DNA of 9,850 nucleotides from Dehalococcoidia bacterium (GCA_004375725.1 SOKS01000100.1:1-9850), one strand, 5' to 3'; shown: positions 1-7,002, counted from the first letter of the stretch. The notes: generated by a model not told the origin, from the letters alone. Translations and numbers: made by a program.

Positions 1-1916
1 GCCAGCCTGACCAGGAAGTCCAGAGGCGGTATACCGATGTTTTCAGCCAGCATGAGAATCGGCACCACCGCATCGATATTTTTATCTTCCATCAGGGCTT
101 CAATAGCCTCTCTGTAGCTGAACTCGACGCTGTGGTCGAATACCGATGGCCAGATATCCACCGGATTGCGCATCCTGATGTAGTCCGGGCTTATCTCCTG
201 CAGGCGCCGCCTGGTTTTTTCTTCCAGTTCGGGAACGCCAAGCCCCCACTGCTGGTGACAGAGGTCGGCCAGTACCACCAGCATGGCTCCTGAAGGCGCT
301 ATGAAGCTCACCCGGTTTCCCTTTGGCAGTGGCATGCAGGCAAGCGCCCTGGCTACCAGAACAAGGTGAGAGTACTCATAAAGCCGGGTAATTCCGGCCT
401 GCCTGATGGCGCCATCCAGAATGCGCTCATCCGAGGCCATGGAGGCGGTATGGGTCACGGCCGCTTTGGCTCCTTCCCCGGTGCTGCCTCCCATGAGCAG
501 AAAGACGGGCTTTCGGCGGGTAACCTCGCGTGCTACTTCGATAAAGCGACTCGGCCGCTTTATGCTTTCCAGGTAAAGGAAAATCACTTCTGTCTCCGGG
601 TCCTCGGCGTAATATTCAAGGACGTCGCTCTCATCAACGTCGATTTTATTGCCCAGCCCGGTTACCCTGGCCACCCCGAAATTCTCGTCAATGATAATAC
701 AGTACATGGTGTGGGTGGCGAAGTTGCCCGTCTGGGCGATGTAGGAGATGTTGCCCCGAGGGACCTTGCCCAGCGGGAAAATGCTGGTGGTGAAGTGATA
801 GGGCGTTGACGTGTGACCGGAGGTATTGGGGCCGACGGCATTGGCGCCGGCCTCAGCGATAGTGCGCGTCAGTTCCTCCTGGAGCGCCTCGCCGTTCTCA
901 TCGACTTCGGAGAAGCCGCCGGCGCAGAGAACGAATGATTTAATGCCCTTTGCGGTGCACTCCTTTACCGCTTGTACCGTGGCCTGGGCGGGGATGACGA
1001 TAACCACCAGGTCAACGCCGTCTGGCAGTGCGGCGATTGATGAACAGACGGGTAAGCCCATGATTTCGCCGCCCCTGGGGTTGACCGGGTAAACCTTGCC
1101 TTTGTAGCCATTGGCCAGAATATTATGCATGATCGTATAGCCGGCCTTGCCGGGCGTGCCGGAGGCCCCAATCACGGCGATGCTGTCGGGTTTATATAGC
1201 TTTGTTAAGTCCTTCTTCGGGGCTATTTTGCTCACTGGCTTTGCTGGCTCTTTACCCAATGTGACCAGCGCGTCCACGGCGACTGGTTTACCATCAGGCC
1301 TGACTTTGAGCGGGTTGATGTCGATTGATTGTATGGCCTGGTGCTGAAGGCCGATTTCACTAAGGGTGACCAGTATCTGTGCCAGCGCCTCGATGTCAAC
1401 GGCAGCTTCGCCGCGGAAGGGCTCGAGCAGCTTTTTATGCTGGATTTCCTGGACCATCTCGCGCGCGTCCTGGATGGTCAGAGGGGCCACGCGGAAAACG
1501 ATGTCCTGGAAAATCTCGGTCAAGATGCCGCCGAGTCCGAACATGACGCAGGGGCCGAAATGGGCATCGCGCACCAGCCCGCAGACCAGCTCTCGCTCAC
1601 CTTTCACCATCTCCTGCACGAGCACCGCTTCGCTGCCGGGTATCCGCAATAAACGTTCGCTTTCCTGCTTCACCTCTGCCTGATTTTTCAGGTTCAGAGC
1701 AATGCCGCCGACTTCTGTTTTGTGAAAGAGCTTTTCCCCGGACGCTTTCAGAACCACCGGGAACCCAATTTTTACTGCCTCTTTCACCGCAGAATCGGCA
1801 TCATGGGCGATGGCTTCGTGGCAAACCGGAATGGCGAAGCTGGCACAGAATCGTTTGGCGTCATATTCATTCAGAGCGTTCTGGCCTTTGTGCATGGCTT
1901 CTTCGATAATATTCAT
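1..1916 (-). CDS. NDP-forming acyl-CoA synthetase (acetate--CoA ligase, ADP-forming, family), ATP-grasp-first fusion; 3' end cut by left edge
   Basis: Translating the minus strand from ATG 1914-1916 gives 638 uninterrupted codons to the window edge. The family converts acyl-CoA + ADP + Pi to acid + ATP + CoA (or the reverse) in the cytoplasm, through phospho-histidine intermediates. Seen: residues ~1-225 are an ATP-grasp half with LFHKTEVGG (His65, the expected ATP-site phospho-His) and IDINPLKV (198-205). After a short linker, a CoA-binding Rossmann half starts at ~240 (SIAVIGASGTPGKAG, 245-259), followed by CAGGFSE (331-337), GPNTSG (362-367), QTGN (395-398), GLGNKIDVDE (420-429), THTAS (488-492, His489 the likely CoA-side phospho-His) and NPVDIWP (584-590). 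The commoner fused order is CoA-binding half first. GPNTSG replaces the usual GPNCLG, and THTAS replaces SHTGA. The C-terminal end of the second CoA-ligase subdomain is missing. The start is supported by a promoter just upstream; a GGAAGG sits 16 nt upstream, which is far for an RBS. The frame is open back to TAA 1998-2000, so a longer non-ATG start is possible but less likely. Acyl substrate unknown. Confidence 0.9.
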   Translation of the reverse strand, partial: MNIIEEAMHKGQNALNEYDAKRFCASFAIPVCHEAIAHDADSAVKEAVKIGFPVVLKASGEKLFHKTEVGGIALNLKNQAEVKQESERLLRIPGSEAVLVQEMVKGERELVCGLVRDAHFGPCVMFGLGGILTEIFQDIVFRVAPLTIQDAREMVQEIQHKKLLEPFRGEAAVDIEALAQILVTLSEIGLQHQAIQSIDINPLKVRPDGKPVAVDALVTLGKEPAKPVSKIAPKKDLTKLYKPDSIAVIGASGTPGKAGYTIMHNILANGYKGKVYPVNPRGGEIMGLPVCSSIAALPDGVDLVVIVIPAQATVQAVKECTAKGIKSFVLCAGGFSEVDENGEALQEELTRTIAEAGANAVGPNTSGHTSTPYHFTTSIFPLGKVPRGNISYIAQTGNFATHTMYCIIIDENFGVARVTGLGNKIDVDESDVLEYYAEDPETEVIFLYLESIKRPSRFIEVAREVTRRKPVFLLMGGSTGEGAKAAVTHTASMASDERILDGAIRQAGITRLYEYSHLVLVARALACMPLPKGNRVSFIAPSGAMLVVLADLCHQQWGLGVPELEEKTRRRLQEISPDYIRMRNPVDIWPSVFDHSVEFSYREAIEALMEDKNIDAVVPILMLAENIGIPPLDFLVRL

Positions 1917-1958
1917 GAGTGGCGTCGTTGTACCTTCCGGATAAACGCTCGGCTTAAA

Positions 1959-1987
1959 ATTATGGCACAGTGGCCTGTCGATGGCAA
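1959..1987 (-). promoter_or_regulatory. Predicted sigma-70-type promoter of the acyl-CoA synthetase gene
   Basis: On the minus strand TTGCCA (1987-1982, 5/6 match to TTGACA) is followed after 17 nt by CATAAT (1964-1959, 5/6 match to TATAAT). The TGC directly before the hexamer is an extended -10 element. Transcription would start near 1952, leaving a leader of about 36 nt before ATG 1916. This favours ATG 1916 over the open but start-less upstream extension of the frame. Prediction from sequence only. Confidence 0.6.
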
Positions 1988-1989
1988 GT

Positions 1990-2002
1990 TTTAACTCTTA
2001 AA
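1990..2002. repeat. Inverted repeat TTTAA-CTC-TTAAA between two divergent -35 boxes; candidate operator
   Basis: TTTAA (1990-1994) and TTAAA (1998-2002) are perfect inverted copies around CTC. The element lies between the -35 box of the leftward promoter (ends 1987) and that of the rightward promoter (starts 2003), so a protein bound here could affect both. The arms are short and AT-only, so chance is a serious alternative. Confidence 0.3.
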
Positions 2003-2031
2003 TTGACTTTGGGGCAGGGCGTTGCTAACAT
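2003..2031 (+). promoter_or_regulatory. Predicted sigma-70-type promoter of lysA-holB-ricT
   Basis: TTGACT (2003-2008, 5/6) is followed after 17 nt by TAACAT (2026-2031, 4/6), preceded by an extended -10 TGC (2023-2025). The expected start is near 2038, only about 10 nt before ATG 2048, so the transcript would begin at or in the ribosome binding site. No other convincing promoter is seen before holB or ricT, so this one probably serves all three genes. Confidence 0.55.
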
Positions 2032-2037
2032 TTAAGC

Positions 2038-2043
2038 AGGAGG
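2038..2043 (+). promoter_or_regulatory. Ribosome binding site of lysA
   Basis: AGGAGG is a full Shine-Dalgarno match, but it ends only 4 nt before ATG 2048, which is close. It fixes this ATG as the lysA start. It coincides with the predicted transcription start, so either the leader is extremely short or the real start lies slightly upstream. Confidence 0.6.
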
Positions 2044-2047
2044 TAGC

Positions 2048-3370
2048 ATGGTTTCCAGACAGAGTGAATCCAGACTGGCACTATTTCCGTCGACGGCTGA
2101 AATTAATGAGAAGAATCACCTTGCCATTGGCGGCTGCGATGCCGTGGCGCTGGCGGAAGAGTTCGGTACGCCTCTCTATATTTTCGATGAGGTAACGCTG
2201 CGCCAGAAGTGTGCCGAATTCAGGGATGAGTTCGGCAGGCGCTATCAGGATGCGGCCATTGTCTACGCGGGTAAAGCATTCGTCAACCGGGCACTGGCGC
2301 TCCTCTTCAAGGAAGAGGGACTGGGGCTGGATGTTGTTTCCGGTGGGGAACTGAGCATCGCCCGTTCCGTTGATTTTCCGATGGAAAAGGTCTATTTCCA
2401 CGGCAACAACAAGTCGGCCGAGGAACTTGGCATGGCGCTGGAATATAAAGTTGGGCGCATTGTCATCGACAATTTTCAGGAACTTGAAATGCTGGCGGAT
2501 ATAGCCAGTCGGCGAGGCGCCCGACCCGATGTATTGCTGCGCCTGACGCCGGGCGTTGACCCGCACACGCACAAACATGTCTCCACCGGAGTTGTGGACA
2601 GCAAGTTCGGCATCCCGATGGCAAGTGCCGGTGAAGCGGTGGCAAGAGCAATGGCGGCCGCCAGCCTGAACCTGATAGGGTTGCAGTTCCACCTTGGCTC
2701 GCAGATATTCGAGGTCGAGCCGTATGCAGAAGCCATCAGCGTCATCCTGGACCTGGCGGCAGAGATGAAATCCAGGCATGGTTTTGAACTCAAGGAGCTC
2801 GATGTCGGCGGCGGCTTTGCCGTCCAGTATACGGTGGATTCGCCGGCACCGCCGGTATCCGAATATGCTGAGGCAATCATAGCCACAGTGACCGAGAAGT
2901 GCGGAGAGCACAACCTTGAACTGCCGAAGCTGGTTATCGAGCCGGGCAGAGCCATCGTGGGGCGGGCAGGTGTGGCACTGTATCGAGTGGGCGTGGTCAA
3001 GGATATACCCGGCATCAGATGCTACGTGTCCGTCGATGGCGGGATGGCGGATAATATCCGTCCGGCTCTGTACGACGCCCGGTATGAAGCCGTGGTGGCG
3101 AACCGGATGAATGATAAAGTAACGAAGAAGGTTACCATTGCGGGCAAGTTCTGTGAGTCCGGTGATATCCTGATCAAGGATATTGAACTTCCCGAGGTTG
3201 CCGCGGGAGATATCCTGGCGGTGCCCGATTGCGGTGCCTACTGCCTGGCGATGGGCAGCAACTATAATGCCTCGCTGAAACCGGCCATCGCGCTGGTCAA
3301 TGAAGGCAGGGCACGTCTCATCCGTCGACGGGAAACATACGAGGACTTGACCCGGCATGACCTGGTGTGA
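2048..3370 (+). CDS. lysA: Diaminopimelate decarboxylase
   Basis: LysA decarboxylates meso-2,6-diaminopimelate to L-lysine with pyridoxal phosphate, the last step of lysine synthesis, in the cytoplasm. The 440-residue protein has the usual length and the fold-type III PLP decarboxylase layout. An alanine-racemase-like barrel carries YAGKAF with the PLP lysine Lys76, HGNNK (118-122), HLGSQI (215-220), GGGF (254-257) and EPGR (298-301). The C-terminal beta domain carries RPALY (338-342), CESGD (369-373, catalytic Cys369 acting across the dimer) and GAY..AMGSNYN (396-407). All expected active-site motifs are present, so it should be active. The start is set by the AGGAGG. A stop-free 425-codon frame runs antisense through most of the gene, but it shows no family resemblance and is a composition shadow. 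holB follows after 15 nt, which suggests co-transcription with replication and RNA-processing genes rather than with other lysine genes. Confidence 0.97.
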   Translation: MVSRQSESRLALFPSTAEINEKNHLAIGGCDAVALAEEFGTPLYIFDEVTLRQKCAEFRDEFGRRYQDAAIVYAGKAFVNRALALLFKEEGLGLDVVSGGELSIARSVDFPMEKVYFHGNNKSAEELGMALEYKVGRIVIDNFQELEMLADIASRRGARPDVLLRLTPGVDPHTHKHVSTGVVDSKFGIPMASAGEAVARAMAAASLNLIGLQFHLGSQIFEVEPYAEAISVILDLAAEMKSRHGFELKELDVGGGFAVQYTVDSPAPPVSEYAEAIIATVTEKCGEHNLELPKLVIEPGRAIVGRAGVALYRVGVVKDIPGIRCYVSVDGGMADNIRPALYDARYEAVVANRMNDKVTKKVTIAGKFCESGDILIKDIELPEVAAGDILAVPDCGAYCLAMGSNYNASLKPAIALVNEGRARLIRRRETYEDLTRHDLV

Positions 3371-3385
3371 AAGGTATGGTTCGGT

Positions 3386-4438
3386 ATGTGGCAGGTAGTG
3401 GGGCAGGCTAGGGCAGTATCAATTCTACAACGTGGCCTGGAGCGAGGTACCCTCGCTCACGCCTATATGTTAGCTGGCCCACCCCACGTGGGCAAGATGA
3501 CGGTGGCGCTCAACCTGGCACAGGCCCTGAATTGCGGGTCGCCGGAGCCTCCCTGCGGTCAGTGCCCGACATGCCAGAAGATCGCTTCCGGCAATCATGC
3601 TGATGTCCAGATAATCGGCTTAACTCAGAATGGTGATGCGGCTGGGGCCAAACTGATCAGCATTGACCAGGTACGGGATATGCAACACTCGGCCAGTCTG
3701 CCGCCTTTTGAAGGTAAATGTAAAGTGTTTATCATTGAGGACGCTGAGCTGCTATCAGTTGAGGCGGCGAACTGCCTGCTCAAAACGCTGGAGGAGCCCA
3801 CAGATAGGGTGGTTTTCCTTTTGCTGACCACGAACGAGAAACTGTTGCTATCGACGGTGGTCTCGCGCTGCCAGCGTCTGGAGCTGACCCCTCTCCCTTC
3901 TCCACAGATGGAGGAAGCACTCCAGAAACGCTGGGGAATTGAGCCACAACTGGCGAAACTCTTGTCGCGATTGTCCAGGGGATGTCTGGGCTGGGCAGTT
4001 ACGGCGGCGTCCGACGACCGGATACTGCAGGCGCGGACGGAAAAGCTGGAACGTTTATATGAGGTTATCGGGGCGGACGCCGAGGTGCGCTTTAACCACG
4101 CGGCGCAGCTGGCGACTCAGTTTGCACAGAACAGGGCGGCGGTGCAGGAAACACTTGACCTCTGGCGGGACTGGTGGCGCGACCTGCTGCTGGTGAAGAC
4201 GGGTTGTTTCGATTACGTGGCCAGTACTGACCAGTCAAATATGTTGAATAATATGGCCGGGCATTATACCATGGAACAGATAAGGGATTGTCTTGGCAGC
4301 ATCATGGCTGCGGAAGGACAACTCAGACAGAACGCCAATCCGCGGCTGGTGCTGGAAGTGCTGATGCTTGATATGCCGGGAAAGGCGGGAAATAATCGAG
4401 GCGAATTGAGTACCAAGGTAACGGTGGATGATGGCTGA
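3386..4438 (+). CDS. holB: DNA polymerase III subunit delta prime (clamp loader)
   Basis: The delta-prime subunit is the rigid stator of the bacterial clamp loader, which places the beta sliding clamp on primed DNA. Seen in the 350 residues: an N-terminal AAA+ domain with P-loop GPPHVGKMT (31-39); a zinc module using Cys50, Cys57, Cys60 and Cys63; a Walker-B-like FIIEDAELL; the family signature NCLLKTLEEP; and SRC (VVSRCQRLEL), the arginine-finger motif. The less conserved C-terminal part is the helical collar domain. The length fits delta prime and is well short of DnaX (gamma/tau). The P-loop keeps the GK-T residues that E. coli delta prime has lost, so ATP binding cannot be excluded; the DExx-type Walker B is degenerate. 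GAAAGG at 3369-3374 is the likely RBS, 11 nt before ATG 3386. The 3' end overlaps ricT by 11 nt. Confidence 0.93.
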   Translation: MWQVVGQARAVSILQRGLERGTLAHAYMLAGPPHVGKMTVALNLAQALNCGSPEPPCGQCPTCQKIASGNHADVQIIGLTQNGDAAGAKLISIDQVRDMQHSASLPPFEGKCKVFIIEDAELLSVEAANCLLKTLEEPTDRVVFLLLTTNEKLLLSTVVSRCQRLELTPLPSPQMEEALQKRWGIEPQLAKLLSRLSRGCLGWAVTAASDDRILQARTEKLERLYEVIGADAEVRFNHAAQLATQFAQNRAAVQETLDLWRDWWRDLLLVKTGCFDYVASTDQSNMLNNMAGHYTMEQIRDCLGSIMAAEGQLRQNANPRLVLEVLMLDMPGKAGNNRGELSTKVTVDDG

Positions 4439-5228
4439 GCAGATTGTTGGTGTAAGATTTAAGACGGCGGGAAAGATATATTACTTTGACCCGGCTGCCC
4501 TGGACCTTGAGGTCAACGACCACGTTATCGTGGAGACGAGTCGTGGACAGGAGCTGGGGAAGGTCGTCATTGCGCCGCGGCCGGTGCCGGCGAATGAGGT
4601 TAACGAACCATTCAAGGCGGTAACGCGTAAAGCCGGGCCAGAGGATGTTTCACATATTCAGGAGCTTGAGGCCAAGGCTGAGGAAGTGTTAATCGAGTGC
4701 GGGAAGATGATCGATGAGCTCCAGCTGCCGATGAAACTCCTTTCGGCGGAATACAACATTGATGGCAGTCGGCTCACCTTCCTGTTCAGTGCCGAGAAGA
4801 GAGTGGATTTCCGTGAGCTGGTGCGTCGGTTGACCAAGCAGTTCCAGGTAAAGGTGGAACTGCGACAGGTTGGCACCAGAGACGAAGCCAAGCTCATAGG
4901 TGGCTTCGGCCGGTGTGGCCGTCCGCTGTGTTGCATGAGCTTTATCACCGAGTTTGACCCGGTTTCAATCAGGATGGCGAAGGACCAGAACCTGCCATTG
5001 AATCCGATGAAGATCTCCGGCGTCTGTGGCCGCCTGATGTGCTGCCTGGGCTATGAGAGCGAGCAGTACCGCACCATAAAGGAGAAAATGCCCAGGGTGG
5101 GGCAGCAGGTAGCAACGGCCATGGGTGATGCGACGGTCGTGGGCAATAATCCGATGAAGGAAACGGTGCTCGTGCGGCTTGAGGGCGAGGCGACCGTGGA
5201 GCTACCGCTCGGTGAGGTCTCGTACTAG
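4428..5228 (+). CDS. ricT: PSP1-domain protein RicT (YaaT), Fe-S regulator of RNase Y-type RNA processing
   Basis: This 266-residue protein matches the RicT/YaaT family. In Bacillus subtilis RicT works with RicA and RicF in an Fe-S complex that directs RNase Y and affects sporulation, competence and biofilm formation. The N-terminal part (VGVRFKTAGKIYYF) is followed by the PSP1 core with a charged, probably helical stretch at ~70-95. Two cysteine clusters, RCGRPLCC (Cys163, 168, 169) and VCGRLMCC (Cys200, 205, 206), are the family signature and candidate cluster ligands. The order holB-ricT is also found in B. subtilis, supporting the call. Translation is probably coupled to holB: tandem ATGs at 4428 and 4431 lie inside its last codons, and AAGG at 4415-4418 fits the first one. 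No RicA or RicF gene is visible here, so whether the B. subtilis role applies is unknown. Confidence 0.92.
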   Translation: MMAEQIVGVRFKTAGKIYYFDPAALDLEVNDHVIVETSRGQELGKVVIAPRPVPANEVNEPFKAVTRKAGPEDVSHIQELEAKAEEVLIECGKMIDELQLPMKLLSAEYNIDGSRLTFLFSAEKRVDFRELVRRLTKQFQVKVELRQVGTRDEAKLIGGFGRCGRPLCCMSFITEFDPVSIRMAKDQNLPLNPMKISGVCGRLMCCLGYESEQYRTIKEKMPRVGQQVATAMGDATVVGNNPMKETVLVRLEGEATVELPLGEVSY

Positions 5229-5237
5229 CCGGAGTGT

Positions 5238-5744
5238 TCACTGGGGCAGGTATTTGTGCCATTCATATCTGGCCTGGCGGTAGTGGTAGGGAATGCTGAA
5301 GAAAACGTTGTCACCGGGATAGGTTGGTTTACGAGTGAGTTTCATCCCGGCTTCCTGCGGGGTTCTACCTGCCTTGCGGCGGTTGCAGGGCACGCAGGCG
5401 CTGACCACGTTTTCCCAGGTGTGCTGTCCGTCCCGGTAGCGGGGAATCACGTGGTCTAGGGTCAACTGCTTGATTTCTTTGCCACAGTACTGGCAGGTAT
5501 ATTTATCGCGATTGAAGACCTCATAGCGGGTCAATTTTTTCTGCCGGTAGGGGCGTTTCACCATGTGGGCGATGCGTATTACGGAAGGAAGCTCAAAGCT
5601 ATCACTGACCGTGTGGATAAAGCCGGCGCCATTTTCCAGCATCTCCGCCTTGCCCTGGTAAATCAGCACGACGGCGCGCCTGGCCCGGCACACGGCGAGC
5701 GGCTCGTAACTCTGGTTCAGTACCAGAACCGGAAGGTTTATCAT
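5238..5744 (-). CDS. Solitary HNH endonuclease family protein
   Basis: A 168-residue protein with a beta-beta-alpha-metal HNH nuclease fold in its second half. Seen: zinc-type pair CQYC (Cys84, Cys87), LTLDHVIP (94-101, with Asp97-His98 as the catalytic HN-type core), and ENVVSACVPCNRRK (111-124) carrying Asn112 and the second zinc pair Cys117/Cys120. The first ~60 residues (starting INLPVLVLNQSYEPL) form a conserved leader typical of small stand-alone HNH proteins in Chloroflexota, cyanobacteria and actinobacteria. No methyltransferase, specificity subunit, toxin-immunity gene or intron lies beside it, so a restriction role is not supported and the target is unknown. A purine-rich stretch (GGAGAGGAAG) lies just upstream of ATG 5742-5744. 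It follows glycerate kinase by 85 nt, has its own candidate promoter, and ends 9 nt from the convergent ricT stop. Confidence 0.9.
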   Translation of the reverse strand: MINLPVLVLNQSYEPLAVCRARRAVVLIYQGKAEMLENGAGFIHTVSDSFELPSVIRIAHMVKRPYRQKKLTRYEVFNRDKYTCQYCGKEIKQLTLDHVIPRYRDGQHTWENVVSACVPCNRRKAGRTPQEAGMKLTRKPTYPGDNVFFSIPYHYRQARYEWHKYLPQ

Positions 5745-5776
5745 ATTCTGAACTTCTTCCTCTCCAAGGTCACCTC

Positions 5777-5806
5777 ATTTTACTGGAAAAACCCCGGCAC
5801 AAGCAA
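5777..5806 (-). promoter_or_regulatory. Candidate promoter of the HNH gene
   Basis: On the minus strand TTGCTT (5806-5801, 3/6 with the TTG intact) precedes TAAAAT (5782-5777, 5/6) with an 18-nt spacer. Transcription would start near 5770, about 26 nt before the HNH start. The surrounding 85-nt gap (5745-5829) is AT-richer than the genes and holds no convincing terminator for the upstream operon. Confidence 0.4.
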
Positions 5807-5829
5807 ACTGCCATTTTTTGGTAAATCTA

Positions 5830-6969
5830 TTATCGTTTAGTCTGGCAGGTGATAAAGCGCATGGCGCATTCAGCGGCATTGGCCAGCAGTTTCTCGGCAT
5901 CTTTCATGGACTGGTCAAGCGTGATCGGCCCCGGAGCGATGCTGAGCACGGCGTCGATTCCCTGGTCGAAGACCACCCGGCAATCGTCGGCCACCTCTCC
6001 CGCCAGAGCGATGACCGTGGCACCGAATTCTTTGGCGGCCAGGGCCACGCCGGTGGGCACCTTGCCCATCGCCGACTGGCGGTCAATACGGCCCTCGGCG
6101 GTAAAGACAATTTCGGCACCTTTCAAGTCGGCCACCAGATTGGTCGCCTTGATGACAACGTCGATTCCAGGCACCATCCTGGCTTTCAGAAAGACCATCA
6201 GCCCCAGCCCCAGCCCGCCGGCCGCCCCGGCTCCGGGCACATCCCGGAGGTCGGTATCAATGTCTTTCTTGATAACGTCGGCGTAATGCGAGAGCGCAGC
6301 ATCAAGTTGCTTCACCATTTCGGGAGTGGCGCCTTTCTGAGGACCGTAGATGGCGGAAGCTCCGCGAGGCCCACAGAGGGGATTGTTGACATCGGAAGCG
6401 AGCGTGACTTCAAAATCGGCCAGCCGCGGGTCCATTGCGGAGATATCAATGCGCTCCAGTCTGGCCAGCGCCGCGCCACCGAAGGGCATGTCTTTGCCAT
6501 CAGTATCGAGGAGCCTGGCGCCGAGCGCCTGTGCCATGCCGGCACCACCGTCATTGGTGGCACTGCCGCCGATGCCGATAATCAGCTTTCGGCAGCCGTG
6601 GTCGAGCGCAGTGCGAATCAGCTCGCCAGTGCCGCAGGTGGTGGTGATAAGCGGATTGCGCTTCTCCGCGGGCACCAGCGGCAGGCCGGAAGCGGAAGCC
6701 ATCTCAATCACGGCGGTGGTGTTATCGCTCAAAATTCCCCAGTGAGCGTTCACCCGTTCTTTCAGCGGTCCGGTGACCTCTGTGGACATCATTTTACCGC
6801 CGGTAGCATCGACTAGAGCCTGCACCGTGCCCTCACCGCCGTCGGCCATTGGTTTCAGTACCGTTTCCGCATCAGGAACGATGCGCTTCACCCCTTCCTC
6901 AATGGCCCGCGCCACTTCCAGCGCGGTGAGGTTTCCTTTAAATCCTTGCGGGGCAATTACAATCTTCAT
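5830..6969 (-). CDS. glxK: Glycerate kinase (GarK/GlxK family)
   Basis: Phosphorylates D-glycerate with ATP; the bacterial GarK/GlxK family gives 2-phosphoglycerate, which enters lower glycolysis. The 379 residues match the family length. Motifs in order: N-terminal KIVIAPQGFKGNLTA; KPMADGGEGT (39-48); the nucleotide/substrate-binding GIGGSATNDGG (132-142); SDVNNPLCGPRGA (192-204); PGAGAAGGLG (245-254); and TAEGRIDRQS (290-299) followed by GKVPTGVA. No key motif is missing, so it looks functional. The RBS GGAG (6980-6977) sits 7 nt before ATG 6969. The gene begins 33 nt after the GlcF-like gene with no terminator between, so it is probably the last step of the same unit: carbon from glycolate via glyoxylate and glycerate. 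A long stop-free frame antisense to it is a shadow. Confidence 0.95.
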   Translation of the reverse strand: MKIVIAPQGFKGNLTALEVARAIEEGVKRIVPDAETVLKPMADGGEGTVQALVDATGGKMMSTEVTGPLKERVNAHWGILSDNTTAVIEMASASGLPLVPAEKRNPLITTTCGTGELIRTALDHGCRKLIIGIGGSATNDGGAGMAQALGARLLDTDGKDMPFGGAALARLERIDISAMDPRLADFEVTLASDVNNPLCGPRGASAIYGPQKGATPEMVKQLDAALSHYADVIKKDIDTDLRDVPGAGAAGGLGLGLMVFLKARMVPGIDVVIKATNLVADLKGAEIVFTAEGRIDRQSAMGKVPTGVALAAKEFGATVIALAGEVADDCRVVFDQGIDAVLSIAPGPITLDQSMKDAEKLLANAAECAMRFITCQTKR

Positions 6970-7002
6970 GGCATCGCTCCATCAGAGAAATGCTGGCTGC
7001 GT

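Noticed and set aside
366..1683. Several plus-strand frames of 66-147 codons
   Set aside because: They lie inside the continuous minus-strand acyl-CoA synthetase frame, which has clear family motifs throughout.
1917..1997. Possible N-terminal extension of the acyl-CoA synthetase (open frame back to TAA 1998-2000)
   Set aside because: There is no ATG, GTG or TTG in frame, and the stretch contains a good promoter; ATG 1916 also matches the usual start of the ATP-grasp domain.
2081..3358. A 425-codon stop-free frame on the minus strand, antisense to nearly all of lysA
   Set aside because: lysA has every family motif. The antisense product shows no recognisable domain and a composition rich in His, Arg and Cys, typical of a codon-usage shadow.
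5712..5730. Overlapping inverted repeats CTGGT/ACCAG and GGTTC/GAACC near the 5' end of the HNH gene
   Set aside because: They fall in codons for a conserved leader segment of the protein, are short, and have no U-tract, so neither a terminator nor an operator is supported.
5745..5829. Possible terminator after glycerate kinase
   Set aside because: The A/T runs here are not preceded by a stable GC stem on the minus strand; only a weak promoter is arguable.
5818..6816. A 332-codon plus-strand frame antisense to glycerate kinase
   Set aside because: Same reasoning: the minus-strand frame carries all glycerate kinase motifs, and the plus-strand translation is glycine/histidine-rich with no domain resemblance.
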